Shown in pieces: positions 1 to 7,360 of a DNA stretch of 49,034 nt. The first letter of the stretch is position 1, and each line of letters opens with the position of its first letter. Source of the DNA: Acidobacteriota bacterium (GTDB lineage Bacteria; Acidobacteriota; Blastocatellia; RBC074); assembly GCA_016196035.1 (NCBI GenBank), contig JACPYM010000045.1:1-49034 (forward strand). Direction: 5' to 3'. Under the pieces are notes generated by a model. It made no database searches, had not been told where the DNA came from, and saw nothing but the letters and a program-made list of their open reading frames with translations. The position numbers and the translations under genes are program-made.

Positions 1-331
1 CACCCCCGCACACGCGGGGACGCTGCGTTGCAATCACGGCTCCATCGCCTCTGTTTACGGTTCACCCCCGCACACGCGGGGACGCTGTATAACAGCCGGT
101 CAGTCGCGCAATCTGCGTGCGGTTCACCCCCGCACACGCGGGGACGCTCTTGAAAGAAAAAGGCTGAGCGCTTGCCCAGCCGGTTCACCCCCGCACACGC
201 GGGGACGCTTTTTACCTATGTTTTAGGTACTGATTCACAGACGGTTCACCCCCGCACACGCGGGGACGCTCGTCACGCCAGTTCCCGCCTGTAATCTCAA
301 GGCGGTTCACCCCCGCACACGCGGGGACGCT
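1..331 (-). CRISPR. Type I-E CRISPR array, leader-proximal end (6 repeats, first one cut by window edge)
   Basis: There are five complete 29-bp repeats at 58-86, 120-148, 181-209, 242-270 and 303-331, plus a partial repeat at 1-24. All are identical where visible. Spacers are 33, 33, 32, 32 and 32 bp. Read on the minus strand, the repeat contains CCCCGC-GTGT-GCGGGG, the Cas6e-type hairpin, followed by GTGAACCG, which would form the 8-nt crRNA 5' handle; this matches the known I-E repeat layout. The cas genes lie on the same strand just upstream, so transcription should enter from 332 and the spacer at 271-302 should be the most recently acquired. The array continues past the left edge. Spacer targets cannot be determined here. 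Confidence 0.98.
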
Positions 332-418
332 ACTAAAAAATACAAGGGTTACAGGCGAAATGGGCATTTATGTCTTCAGTCGATTGCTTCCAACCCGATG
401 GCTTTCTGTTCCTGATTG
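332..418 (-). promoter_or_regulatory. CRISPR leader
   Basis: This is the 87-bp stretch between the cas2 stop codon (419-421) and the first repeat (303-331). No gene is evident in it. Its repeat-proximal end is A/T-rich (ctaaaaaatacaagg on the plus strand), as leaders often are. The role in array transcription and spacer integration is inferred from position. I did not find a convincing sigma-70 promoter in it. Confidence 0.7.
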
Positions 419-733
419 TTACAGTTGAGGTGCCTCCGGCTGACCTTCCGGTTTGTCTACTGCCGGAATTCGCATCAATAACAGGCCGTCGAGATTCTCA
501 ATCTGTCGCGCGGTCTTCCCATGCAAGCGAATCGCGTAGCCCTGTTCATTGGCAGTATTGTGCAAAAGCATGCCGGCGCCGCCTTTCATTTTGCTGCACA
601 CTTGCAACCATAAGGCGTCCCGCACCGCACCGGAGACATTGCCAACAAAAACGCCTGTTTTCAGTTCCAGCAGCCAGCGCGTCAATTCACCGCGCACGCT
701 CGCCGGGACTTTTTCCAGAATGATCACGACCAT
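419..733 (-). CDS. cas2: CRISPR-associated endoribonuclease Cas2, type I-E
   Basis: A 104-residue protein; Cas2e is usually about 95-110 residues. The start MVVIILEKVP and the following RGELTRWLLELKTGVFVG are typical of the Cas2e (CasE-type ferredoxin fold) subfamily. Cas2 dimers form the scaffold of the Cas1-Cas2 integrase that inserts new spacers beside the leader. AGGAGG lies just upstream of the ATG, and only 3 bp separate it from the cas1 stop codon, so cas1 and cas2 are co-translated. It is the last cas gene before the leader. The C-terminal tail (KPEGQPEAPQL) is polar and probably disordered. Confidence 0.96.
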   Translation of the reverse strand: MVVIILEKVPASVRGELTRWLLELKTGVFVGNVSGAVRDALWLQVCSKMKGGAGMLLHNTANEQGYAIRLHGKTARQIENLDGLLLMRIPAVDKPEGQPEAPQL

Positions 734-736
734 GGC

Positions 737-1699
737 TTACCTCCTTTCCGGCTCTTCACCGGCGTCCTCCGCCCAATTGACGCCGCCCCGCAGCGTGCCT
801 GATTGCGGATCCCACAACCCGCCGGGCGGATCGTCTGTGCCGTCGTAATCCTCTAACTCATCTGCTGGCGGTGTCGCTGCCGCCAGCACCTGATCCAAAT
901 CCGGCACGATCTTCTGCAACAGTTTCTCGCGATAAAAAGTATCGCGGCACGCCCGCCGCACACGGCTTTCCAGTTCATAAGGACCCTCGGACACGGCGCG
1001 AAAGGCCAACGGGATCGTCGTCTCGGCTTTATAAAGATCGGCAACGTCATATACGAACGACAACATTTTGCCCGTATGGATAAAGCCGAGCGCGGGCGAA
1101 TACCCCGCCGAAACAATCGCCGCATGGCAGACGCCGTACAAACAACTGTTGGCCGCCGACAACGCGCGGTTGATCGGGTCGGCTTCGCTCCAATCGTCGC
1201 GCCGGTACGAACGTCCGTGCCACGCCACGCCCGTCTCACGGCTCATCCGGGCGTAGGCTTCGCGCACCCTGATGCCTTCGTGCCCGCGAATCTGTTGCAG
1301 CGTCAAGCCCGGTTCCAGCGGATCGGGGAAGCGCATTTCATAGAGCCGCCGCACCACCTGCAAGCGCGCGGGCGGATGCGTCGAGGCCCACGCTTGCCGC
1401 AACAGATTGCGCGCCGACCGCGTTTCACCCAACCCCTGCGCATAAAACCGCACGCCCGCTTCGCCCAGCCACAAGACCAGACACCCGTTGTCGGCCAGCG
1501 TCTTGACCGCCGCGTGCGTAATGCTCGTCCCCGGCCCCAACAGCAACGAAGTCAATCCCGCACACGGCACCGGCACCTTGCCCGCCTTATCGTGCAACGC
1601 GATGGCTTTGTCCTCCTGGTCAATCTTTTTGTGCTCGACATACAGATAGCTGAAGCTGTCCCGTACCTTGGGCAGCGCGTGCAAATCTTTCATGGCCAT
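737..1699 (-). CDS. cas1: CRISPR integrase Cas1, type I-E
   Basis: A 320-residue protein. The open frame continues upstream to 1933, but I place the start at 1699 because AGGAGG sits at 1708-1713 and MAMKDLH begins the recognisable Cas1 homology. The metal-binding triad is intact: E141 in GHEGIRVR, H208 in FIHTGK and D221 in VYDVAD, with the same numbering as E. coli Cas1. With Cas2 it forms the spacer-integration complex. It lies 115 bp downstream of cas6e, the only real gap inside the cas operon, so the adaptation pair may have its own expression control. The C-terminal 35 residues are acidic, Pro/Gly-rich and probably disordered. Confidence 0.97.
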   Translation of the reverse strand: MAMKDLHALPKVRDSFSYLYVEHKKIDQEDKAIALHDKAGKVPVPCAGLTSLLLGPGTSITHAAVKTLADNGCLVLWLGEAGVRFYAQGLGETRSARNLLRQAWASTHPPARLQVVRRLYEMRFPDPLEPGLTLQQIRGHEGIRVREAYARMSRETGVAWHGRSYRRDDWSEADPINRALSAANSCLYGVCHAAIVSAGYSPALGFIHTGKMLSFVYDVADLYKAETTIPLAFRAVSEGPYELESRVRRACRDTFYREKLLQKIVPDLDQVLAAATPPADELEDYDGTDDPPGGLWDPQSGTLRGGVNWAEDAGEEPERR

Positions 1700-1729
1700 T
1701 TCATTTACCTCCTGACTGGCAGTGTGTAT

Positions 1730-1749
1730 AGCAACCTTTCCAGGTTGCT
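1730..1749. repeat. Hairpin in the cas6e-cas1 gap
   Basis: Perfect 8-bp arms AGCAACCT and AGGTTGCT are separated by ttcc. There is no T-tract, so this is not a classical intrinsic terminator. It may slow or process the transcript between the interference and adaptation genes. It also fits the dispersed GCAAC...GTTGC palindrome family seen at 13268-13284, 37847-37863, 48689-48707 and 48773-48791. Confidence 0.6.
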
Positions 1750-1814
1750 GATGTTTGCATGGGCAACCATGCGGTTCACCGGCAAAACAGCGAACTGGCA
1801 AGCTCGCTGTACTT

Positions 1815-2534
1815 TCAGACCGCCGCGCGGGCAATCGAAAGCAACCCAAACCCGTAGGCTTTGCCGCGCCCGATGCCTTGCCGCAGCGTTTGTAGAAACT
1901 GCGCGGCGTCCGTGACGGCCAATTCGCCCTCAAAAACGACTGCCGCCAACGTCAACCGTTTGTGCTCACCCGCTACATCCACGCGCCAACCCAAGGTCTT
2001 GCCCGCCGGTTGCACCTGCGTATTCGGCACTTCGGGCGCGACGCGCAACGCGAGCAAGCGAAAGCCGCCGTCCTGCGCCTTGCGCCGCAACCATTCCAAC
2101 TGCTCTGGCTCACCGCGCAGGTCTACCCGCTGGCTGTTCTTTTTGATCTTGCCCGCGGCGTCAAAGGCCGTCACCGCCCGCGTCGGATTGGCCCGTAACC
2201 GGAAGCGCAACCGCTGCCCCGGCTGCAAAGCCTGATAAACCTCGGCAATGGGCTTCGGCTCGCCAGCTTCTGCAAGCAGATAATCAGCAGGCAACACCGA
2301 CCAATCCGGCTTGTGTTGCGCTTGCACCAGCACCGTCACCGCGCCGGTTCGCGGATTCGTTTCGACGCGGTAGAGCACGCCGAATTCCGCCCGCGCCCCG
2401 GTGTCACTGGCCGCTTGTGCTGGAAACGCTTTCAGCAAGGTGCGATGCAAGTCCTGGCAATTGGCCAGATCGCGGCGCACGTGGCCGCAGAGCGGGTTGA
2501 ACATAAGTCGTGACAAAAAAAGGTTCGAGGTCAT
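1815..2534 (-). CDS. cas6e: CRISPR pre-crRNA endoribonuclease Cas6e
   Basis: A 239-residue protein (E. coli Cas6e is about 199). It cuts pre-crRNA at the base of the repeat hairpin and stays bound as a Cascade subunit. The N-terminal CQDLHRTLLKAF contains the His expected for catalysis, and the C-terminal GIGRGKAYGFGLLS is the Gly-rich loop and closing strand of the family. Its ATG overlaps the cas5e stop codon by 4 bp (ATGA). The matching substrate hairpin is visible in the adjacent array. Confidence 0.95.
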   Translation of the reverse strand: MTSNLFLSRLMFNPLCGHVRRDLANCQDLHRTLLKAFPAQAASDTGARAEFGVLYRVETNPRTGAVTVLVQAQHKPDWSVLPADYLLAEAGEPKPIAEVYQALQPGQRLRFRLRANPTRAVTAFDAAGKIKKNSQRVDLRGEPEQLEWLRRKAQDGGFRLLALRVAPEVPNTQVQPAGKTLGWRVDVAGEHKRLTLAAVVFEGELAVTDAAQFLQTLRQGIGRGKAYGFGLLSIARAAV

Positions 2535-3313
2535 GACCCAAGACTCCTTTCTAAAAACTTGCTGACCACGTATCTGGTTGTGAATTGGCGTTGCTCAAAC
2601 GAGGTTGGCACATCTTTTCTAGCAATCGCTTCGGCTGATTGCACCGGGTCATCAGGATTGGCATCCAGCACCAATCGAAGCGGCGAAGCATCTTTCACCA
2701 AGCGAGGGTGCAGGGAGAGGGCTTTCTCCAATGGCAGCAACGACCATTGCTCAAGGTCAGGGTCTCGAAACCAAACTGGCTCTGAGGGCACAAAGGATTT
2801 GCGTCCGAGATAGATTGGCCAACGCGGTTTCTTCAACCGATTCTGAATTCTCCCCAACCAGAATTCATCTTCCGCATCCATCGCTTGCAGCCCTACGAGG
2901 AATGCTGCATCGGCAAGATAGAAGCGAGTAGACAGTTCGGTTTTGAGGTCGCCTTTTCTTGGTGGTTCATCGAATCTGCGTGGTTCGGCGGCAGCTTTCA
3001 AGACGCCATAAAGCTGCCAACTGCCTTTTGTAGTTTCTTCGGGCAGATGCGCGCCGCCTGCCGTGTGGTAATCCGCTTGCAGCACGCCTGGCCGATCTAC
3101 CCGCACGCCCAGGCGCAATCCTGCCAAACGGCTCAGCGGCGGATAATCGGGATGTTCGGCCTCTTCGTCCTTTTTTGGCTTGCCGAGCGCCGCGCAGAGC
3201 AAGCCGACGACGCCGGACTTGGATGGTTCCAAACCGGTTTCACGCATCACGAAGCGGCTGTCTATGCCCCACGATTGCATCGGGCCGACAAGCCGCAACA
3301 GCAAGGTCTTCAT
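2531..3313 (-). CDS. cas5e: Cascade subunit Cas5e
   Basis: A 260-residue protein (E. coli Cas5e is about 224). The N-terminus MKTLLLRLVGPMQSWG and the segment PSKSGVVGLLCAALG are the hallmark of Cas5e/CasD, which caps the 5' handle of the crRNA in Cascade. The start overlaps the cas7e stop codon in an ATGA, and its own end overlaps the cas6e start in the same way. Confidence 0.96.
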   Translation of the reverse strand: MKTLLLRLVGPMQSWGIDSRFVMRETGLEPSKSGVVGLLCAALGKPKKDEEAEHPDYPPLSRLAGLRLGVRVDRPGVLQADYHTAGGAHLPEETTKGSWQLYGVLKAAAEPRRFDEPPRKGDLKTELSTRFYLADAAFLVGLQAMDAEDEFWLGRIQNRLKKPRWPIYLGRKSFVPSEPVWFRDPDLEQWSLLPLEKALSLHPRLVKDASPLRLVLDANPDDPVQSAEAIARKDVPTSFEQRQFTTRYVVSKFLERSLGS

Positions 3314-4722
3314 ACGGCCCCCTCTTCCTGTGGTTCTGGTTCATCGGGGAAAACTTCGTCCACGACTTGTTGAATCAATTGCGGTACCGAGTAAACGATG
3401 GCTTCCCGCTGATTGCCGCCATCGTCAGTAGCTTCGACCTCTCGCCAAGCGAGTTTGTCTTTCAGGTGTTCGAGGTCGGCGAGTTGGCTGTAAGTCGCCA
3501 GATGTTCTTTGGCATCAGTGGAAACGAGAACCCGTTGCGCACCGTTGAATTCGCCATACATCTCTTCCAGCCCATAAAGTCTGTTCAGCAACCGCCGGAT
3601 GGAACTGCCAACGACGCCGTGCTCGTCACGTTCCGTGCGACTGATCGGTCGCTCAAACGCATTGGCGAGCGAGCACAAATCACCATCTCGCAGTACAACC
3701 AACACCAGCGAGGGCGGTGTGGGCGAGGCAAAGCTGTTTTGCTTGCCAGATGGAACCGCGCAAACGAAGGCACGCAGAAAAGCAGCCAAAGTGCGTTTGG
3801 CAAGCCCGGTGTTCTTGTCAAGATTCTTCTCCCACAACTGCGCCTTGCTGATATTCGCGTAGCGGTAATAACAAGCCGAGTTGAATTCAACCTCGCCTAT
3901 TTGACCGGCGCCTTGTTCGCCGAATTTCGCTAGGTCTTCAACAGCCGTGAAGTAATCGAATTCTGCTTCGCTAACTTCGTGGGTAGAAATCGCGTGAGCA
4001 ACCTGGCTGGCGGCGATGCGGTTTTTTTCCGGCAAATCGGCCAGCATTCTGCCGAACATGGCAATGTCCGCCGCGTGTTTGAGATCAAGCGCGTTTTGAA
4101 ACTCTTTTTGCAAAGCATCTACTTTGCTCTTTAGTTCCTTTGGTAGCCTGATCTCTTTGTCTTCCTCCTCCTCCTCGGCCTTCGCGTCTTCCGCCGTGCC
4201 AATTTCTTCCGCTGATAGCTTCGCCTCCGCAGTTTCCGGCACAGTGGCATTTCCCTCCGCTGGCTTTGGCTTGCTCTTTGGTTTCGCCTTTTTCTCGGCT
4301 GCCACATGCGCCTCTGCGTAGGCTTTGAGCGTCTCCATGTGGTCAATGCAGAGTTGAATGATCTTGTCTTCTTCACTCTGACTCAGGAAGAGCAAATAAG
4401 CCGTTAGATTATCTTTGCTCACTTTGACTTTGAGGCTCCGCACCGCCAGATGCGCAATGTAAGGACACAATTCCGCCGTGAAGCCAGCCGTCTCAAGCCT
4501 TGTCGTAAGCTGCGCTTTGAATTTCCGCGAGCGTTGACTGAGTTCATCTTGCGTCAGCAAGCCACGGTCTCTCACGTAGTTTCTGGCAGCGCGCTTGAGC
4601 GCCTGACTGGACACGCGCGCGCGTTCGTAATCGCCGAATCGGCAGGATTTGGGCGAGCCGGTATCATCCCGATTGAGATTCGAGGGCGCGAAGTTTTGCA
4701 GGATATGCAGTTCGATGTTCAT
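3310..4722 (-). CDS. cas7e: Cascade backbone subunit Cas7e (CasC/Cse4) with charged insertion
   Basis: A 470-residue protein, about 100 longer than E. coli Cas7e (about 363). The N-terminus (MNIELHILQNFAPSNLNRDD, RARVSSQALKRA) and the block DIAMFGRMLADLP at about 219-231 are diagnostic. Six copies normally polymerise along the crRNA. Residues about 138-192 (nucleotides 4147-4311) are a low-complexity insertion, Lys/Pro-rich and then strongly Glu-rich (AEEEEEDKE), placed just before the DIAMFGRM block. The rest of the fold looks complete. Both ends overlap neighbouring genes by 4 bp. The ATG is preceded by a weak GGAGAA-like ribosome binding site inside cse2. Confidence 0.96.
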   Translation of the reverse strand: MNIELHILQNFAPSNLNRDDTGSPKSCRFGDYERARVSSQALKRAARNYVRDRGLLTQDELSQRSRKFKAQLTTRLETAGFTAELCPYIAHLAVRSLKVKVSKDNLTAYLLFLSQSEEDKIIQLCIDHMETLKAYAEAHVAAEKKAKPKSKPKPAEGNATVPETAEAKLSAEEIGTAEDAKAEEEEEDKEIRLPKELKSKVDALQKEFQNALDLKHAADIAMFGRMLADLPEKNRIAASQVAHAISTHEVSEAEFDYFTAVEDLAKFGEQGAGQIGEVEFNSACYYRYANISKAQLWEKNLDKNTGLAKRTLAAFLRAFVCAVPSGKQNSFASPTPPSLVLVVLRDGDLCSLANAFERPISRTERDEHGVVGSSIRRLLNRLYGLEEMYGEFNGAQRVLVSTDAKEHLATYSQLADLEHLKDKLAWREVEATDDGGNQREAIVYSVPQLIQQVVDEVFPDEPEPQEEGAV

Positions 4723-5510
4723 TGGTTCTCCTCCTTGTCTTGGGTTGATGTTGTGGCGGCGGGCGCTTCGTCAGCCGCCGATTGCTTTGCGTCAAAAAGC
4801 GTGACGCGCCAAAAGGAATTGGCCCAGCGGCGCTGGACGGATGGAATGGGATTGCTGCTCGAACGGCGGGAAGAATCTTCGTCCCACCATTTCAAGTCTT
4901 CGAGCAACTGCACCCAGTCAACCGGAATTTTTTCTGCTTTGAGAAGCGCAACGGCATGGCGCAACCGCTCCGGTAAATCAGCACGACGGCTCATCAGTAA
5001 AGCGGTGATGCGTTTTTCCAAGCTCTTTGAGCGTTCTTGTGCTTCTCCGGCATTGCTTTCTTTTCGCTGCCCTTCGTCGAGTAGGCGTAGCGACGCGCCG
5101 AAATTTCGCGCCGCTTTGCCGAGGTCGGCAGCATGGTGCCAACTGCGGCCTTGGTGGTAGTACGCAAAGAGCGAAGCAACATGAAAGTAACAACTTACAT
5201 GCCACTCGTATTGCGCGTGTTGAGCTTTGTCGTAAGCCCTTCTGGGAAACTGCTCGTCAAGGTTCTGTGTCCAGCGCACGACATACTCGTAAGCCCGCAT
5301 TGCGTGATCCGGGTCTTTGCCAAGCGTGCGTCGCAAGCGCGCCAGCGCCGCGCGCCCCTCCGACGATTGATTCTCTTTCCGGCGTTCCTCGCTTTCATCG
5401 TCGGTTGGCCCGATAAATCCAGCCAGACATTCCAGGTACTCAACAAACGTGCGGACATTGCGCTTTTCATCCGAGTCAGGTTGATACCTAGCTTCGCAGT
5501 TCACTCTCAT
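4719..5510 (-). CDS. cse2: Cascade small subunit Cse2 (Cas11e/CasB)
   Basis: A 263-residue protein, clearly longer than E. coli Cse2 (about 160). The core GRAALARLRRTLGKDP and the helical segment DLPERLRHAVALLKAEKIPVDW match the Cse2 family, which stabilises the R-loop in Cascade. The extra length includes an acidic stretch near residues 35-50 and a polar Ala/Thr/Gln tail. Position between cas8e and cas7e is canonical for type I-E, and both junctions are ATGA overlaps. Confidence 0.93.
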   Translation of the reverse strand: MRVNCEARYQPDSDEKRNVRTFVEYLECLAGFIGPTDDESEERRKENQSSEGRAALARLRRTLGKDPDHAMRAYEYVVRWTQNLDEQFPRRAYDKAQHAQYEWHVSCYFHVASLFAYYHQGRSWHHAADLGKAARNFGASLRLLDEGQRKESNAGEAQERSKSLEKRITALLMSRRADLPERLRHAVALLKAEKIPVDWVQLLEDLKWWDEDSSRRSSSNPIPSVQRRWANSFWRVTLFDAKQSAADEAPAATTSTQDKEENQ

Positions 5511-7360
5511 GCATTGCTCCTTTCAGTGTTGGTTTGGTCATCAAGTTTGACGGCTTTGCCCTTGAGGTAGGTCTTTTGGCGTGTGTTGAATTCCGCGTTG
5601 AACCAGTTTTCAGCCAGCGCGGTGGCGCGCAAAGTTCGCGCCGTTTTCCCACGGTCGCCGACGATTTCCCAAAATGATTGGCGCACGGCCTTGCTCACTG
5701 CTTCAGCCCAACTCACACGCTTGGGCCGCCACTTGCTGGCTTTGACGGGCGTTGGCGCCTCGTCTTGCAGTAGCGTAGCGGTCAGGAGTTGTTGAAGCGG
5801 TGCGCCGCTTGGCGCGGATGCTAAGGCTTGCAGCAAACGCCGGAATTCATTTTCGAGGCGCGGCCAGTAATGCAGTTCTGCGCCGCTGGCTTGCACCTTT
5901 GCGTCAATCGGATGCGGCTTCTTGGGCGCGGCTTTGTAGCCGTTTTTCTTCTCGTATTCGATTTGTTTTTTCTTTACCTCGGCGCGCTCCTCTTTCTTCA
6001 ACAGTGGTTGAAAGTATTTCGGGTTAGCGCGGTCGTTGGCGGGTATCAGGGTGAGCGCCAGAAAACGTCGCACGGCGGCGGCGAGCAGCTTGGCCGAATC
6101 CTCCGAAAAGACCAGCGCACGATCCAGTTCCAGACAAAGCTCTTCCTCGTTCAGATAGCGCAGCGGTAGCGGTAGTCTCTCGTGTCGCCATAAATGCAGC
6201 TTTGCCTGATCGGCACAAATGCCGAAGAAATCAATCGGAAACATTTTGGCGTCTTCGATAGCACCTTCTGCTTCCAGGTTATTCAGCCAGTCAAACATCA
6301 ACGGTTTGCTTTGTTTGTCCTTGATGTTGTGGAAGAGCGTAAACGAATCACGCCAAAGCGCGCGATTGAGTGAAAAGCTCAACGGGGAGTACCCTTTCTT
6401 GGCGTTCGCAGAGCGTGCGGCGACAAAAGCACTCATCGTTTCCTTCTCAACCAGTTCATAGGTTTTGGGAAACTGATAGCCGACCATAATCACCGCTTTT
6501 CTGATTACGGTGTCTCCTTGCAGATCGCGTTCTGGGACAAGTTTGATCCGGCGGCTTTGCCAGGTTAGTAGATCAAGATAGCCGACAGGTTCCCGCACGG
6601 CTGATGCGAGGGCGTCTTCTCTTTCCCAGGCAGGCAGGTCGTTGCCGCCTTGCCGATAAGCAGTGAAGAACGGTTGATCGCGCCAGCACAAATTGAGCAT
6701 CAGGGTCTCAAACAAGTTCCGGCCTTTAACAATTCCCGTGGCGGCCAACAGCAACGGGGCTGGGCCTGCCATTTCCTTGTCTATCTCTGCCGTTTTGGTG
6801 CCGCCCGTATCAAAAGCCTGGAGCGCAAGCAACCAGCGCGCAGCCTGCGCTTCAGTCAAAGTTGATGGTTGGGAAGCGGCAACGTGTTCGAATAGCAAAG
6901 CACTGCCTGGGTCCTGAAGAACCAGTTTCCCCCAAAAGTCCTGGTCGAGATTTTCCCGGACGGCAATCGTGTTGCTGCTTTGATAGAACGGGTAGTCCGG
7001 GCCAAACAGGTCAAACCGCTTTGCAATCTCGACCGGCTCTTTGCGATTCAGATAAGCACGGATGCTTTCTTGAAACAGGCCTTCGTCATTCCGGTATCGC
7101 AGCCAGTCTCTCTGGTACGAAAGCGGGCCGAGGCTGCGATGCACGATTGCAAGTAAGAGGCGATAAAGGGCAATTGTGACAGGCGGCGAGTCGCCAATAA
7201 TTTCCCGAATCTGGCTGGCCTGCGCAAACAATTTGGCAAGGCCGAAAAACTTCAGCCTTGCGCCGTGACCTTGCGCCATGCGGCAGGGAATCCAGTTCTG
7301 GCGCGAGTCGTCTTCGCCGTTGATCAAGTTGAAACTGAACTTAACCTTACTTTCACTCAT
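5507..7360 (-). CDS. cas8e: Cascade large subunit Cas8e (Cse1/CasA)
   Basis: A 617-residue protein (E. coli Cse1 is about 502). The N-terminal part with NWIPC, FDLFGPDYPFYQ and the later GRNLFETLMLNLCWRDQPFFTA and WEREDA are typical of Cse1. This subunit recognises the PAM and recruits Cas3. A Lys-rich segment with EYEKKNGYKAAPKKP near residues 460-475 probably accounts for part of the extra length. The start overlaps the cas3 stop codon by 4 bp. Confidence 0.95.
   Translation of the reverse strand: MSESKVKFSFNLINGEDDSRQNWIPCRMAQGHGARLKFFGLAKLFAQASQIREIIGDSPPVTIALYRLLLAIVHRSLGPLSYQRDWLRYRNDEGLFQESIRAYLNRKEPVEIAKRFDLFGPDYPFYQSSNTIAVRENLDQDFWGKLVLQDPGSALLFEHVAASQPSTLTEAQAARWLLALQAFDTGGTKTAEIDKEMAGPAPLLLAATGIVKGRNLFETLMLNLCWRDQPFFTAYRQGGNDLPAWEREDALASAVREPVGYLDLLTWQSRRIKLVPERDLQGDTVIRKAVIMVGYQFPKTYELVEKETMSAFVAARSANAKKGYSPLSFSLNRALWRDSFTLFHNIKDKQSKPLMFDWLNNLEAEGAIEDAKMFPIDFFGICADQAKLHLWRHERLPLPLRYLNEEELCLELDRALVFSEDSAKLLAAAVRRFLALTLIPANDRANPKYFQPLLKKEERAEVKKKQIEYEKKNGYKAAPKKPHPIDAKVQASGAELHYWPRLENEFRRLLQALASAPSGAPLQQLLTATLLQDEAPTPVKASKWRPKRVSWAEAVSKAVRQSFWEIVGDRGKTARTLRATALAENWFNAEFNTRQKTYLKGKAVKLDDQTNTERSNA

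Noticed and set aside
370-848. Plus-strand ORFs opposite cas2 and the cas1 end
   Set aside because: They lie antisense to well-supported cas genes, with Ser/Pro/Arg-rich translations and no ribosome binding site.
1772-1780. cggttcacc, nine bases matching one end of the CRISPR repeat, in the cas6e-cas1 gap
   Set aside because: Nine bases without the stem sequence is well within chance for this composition.
1076-1915. Long plus-strand ORF across cas1
   Set aside because: It is a GC-rich shadow frame opposite cas1, and its translation is Arg-rich with no domain.
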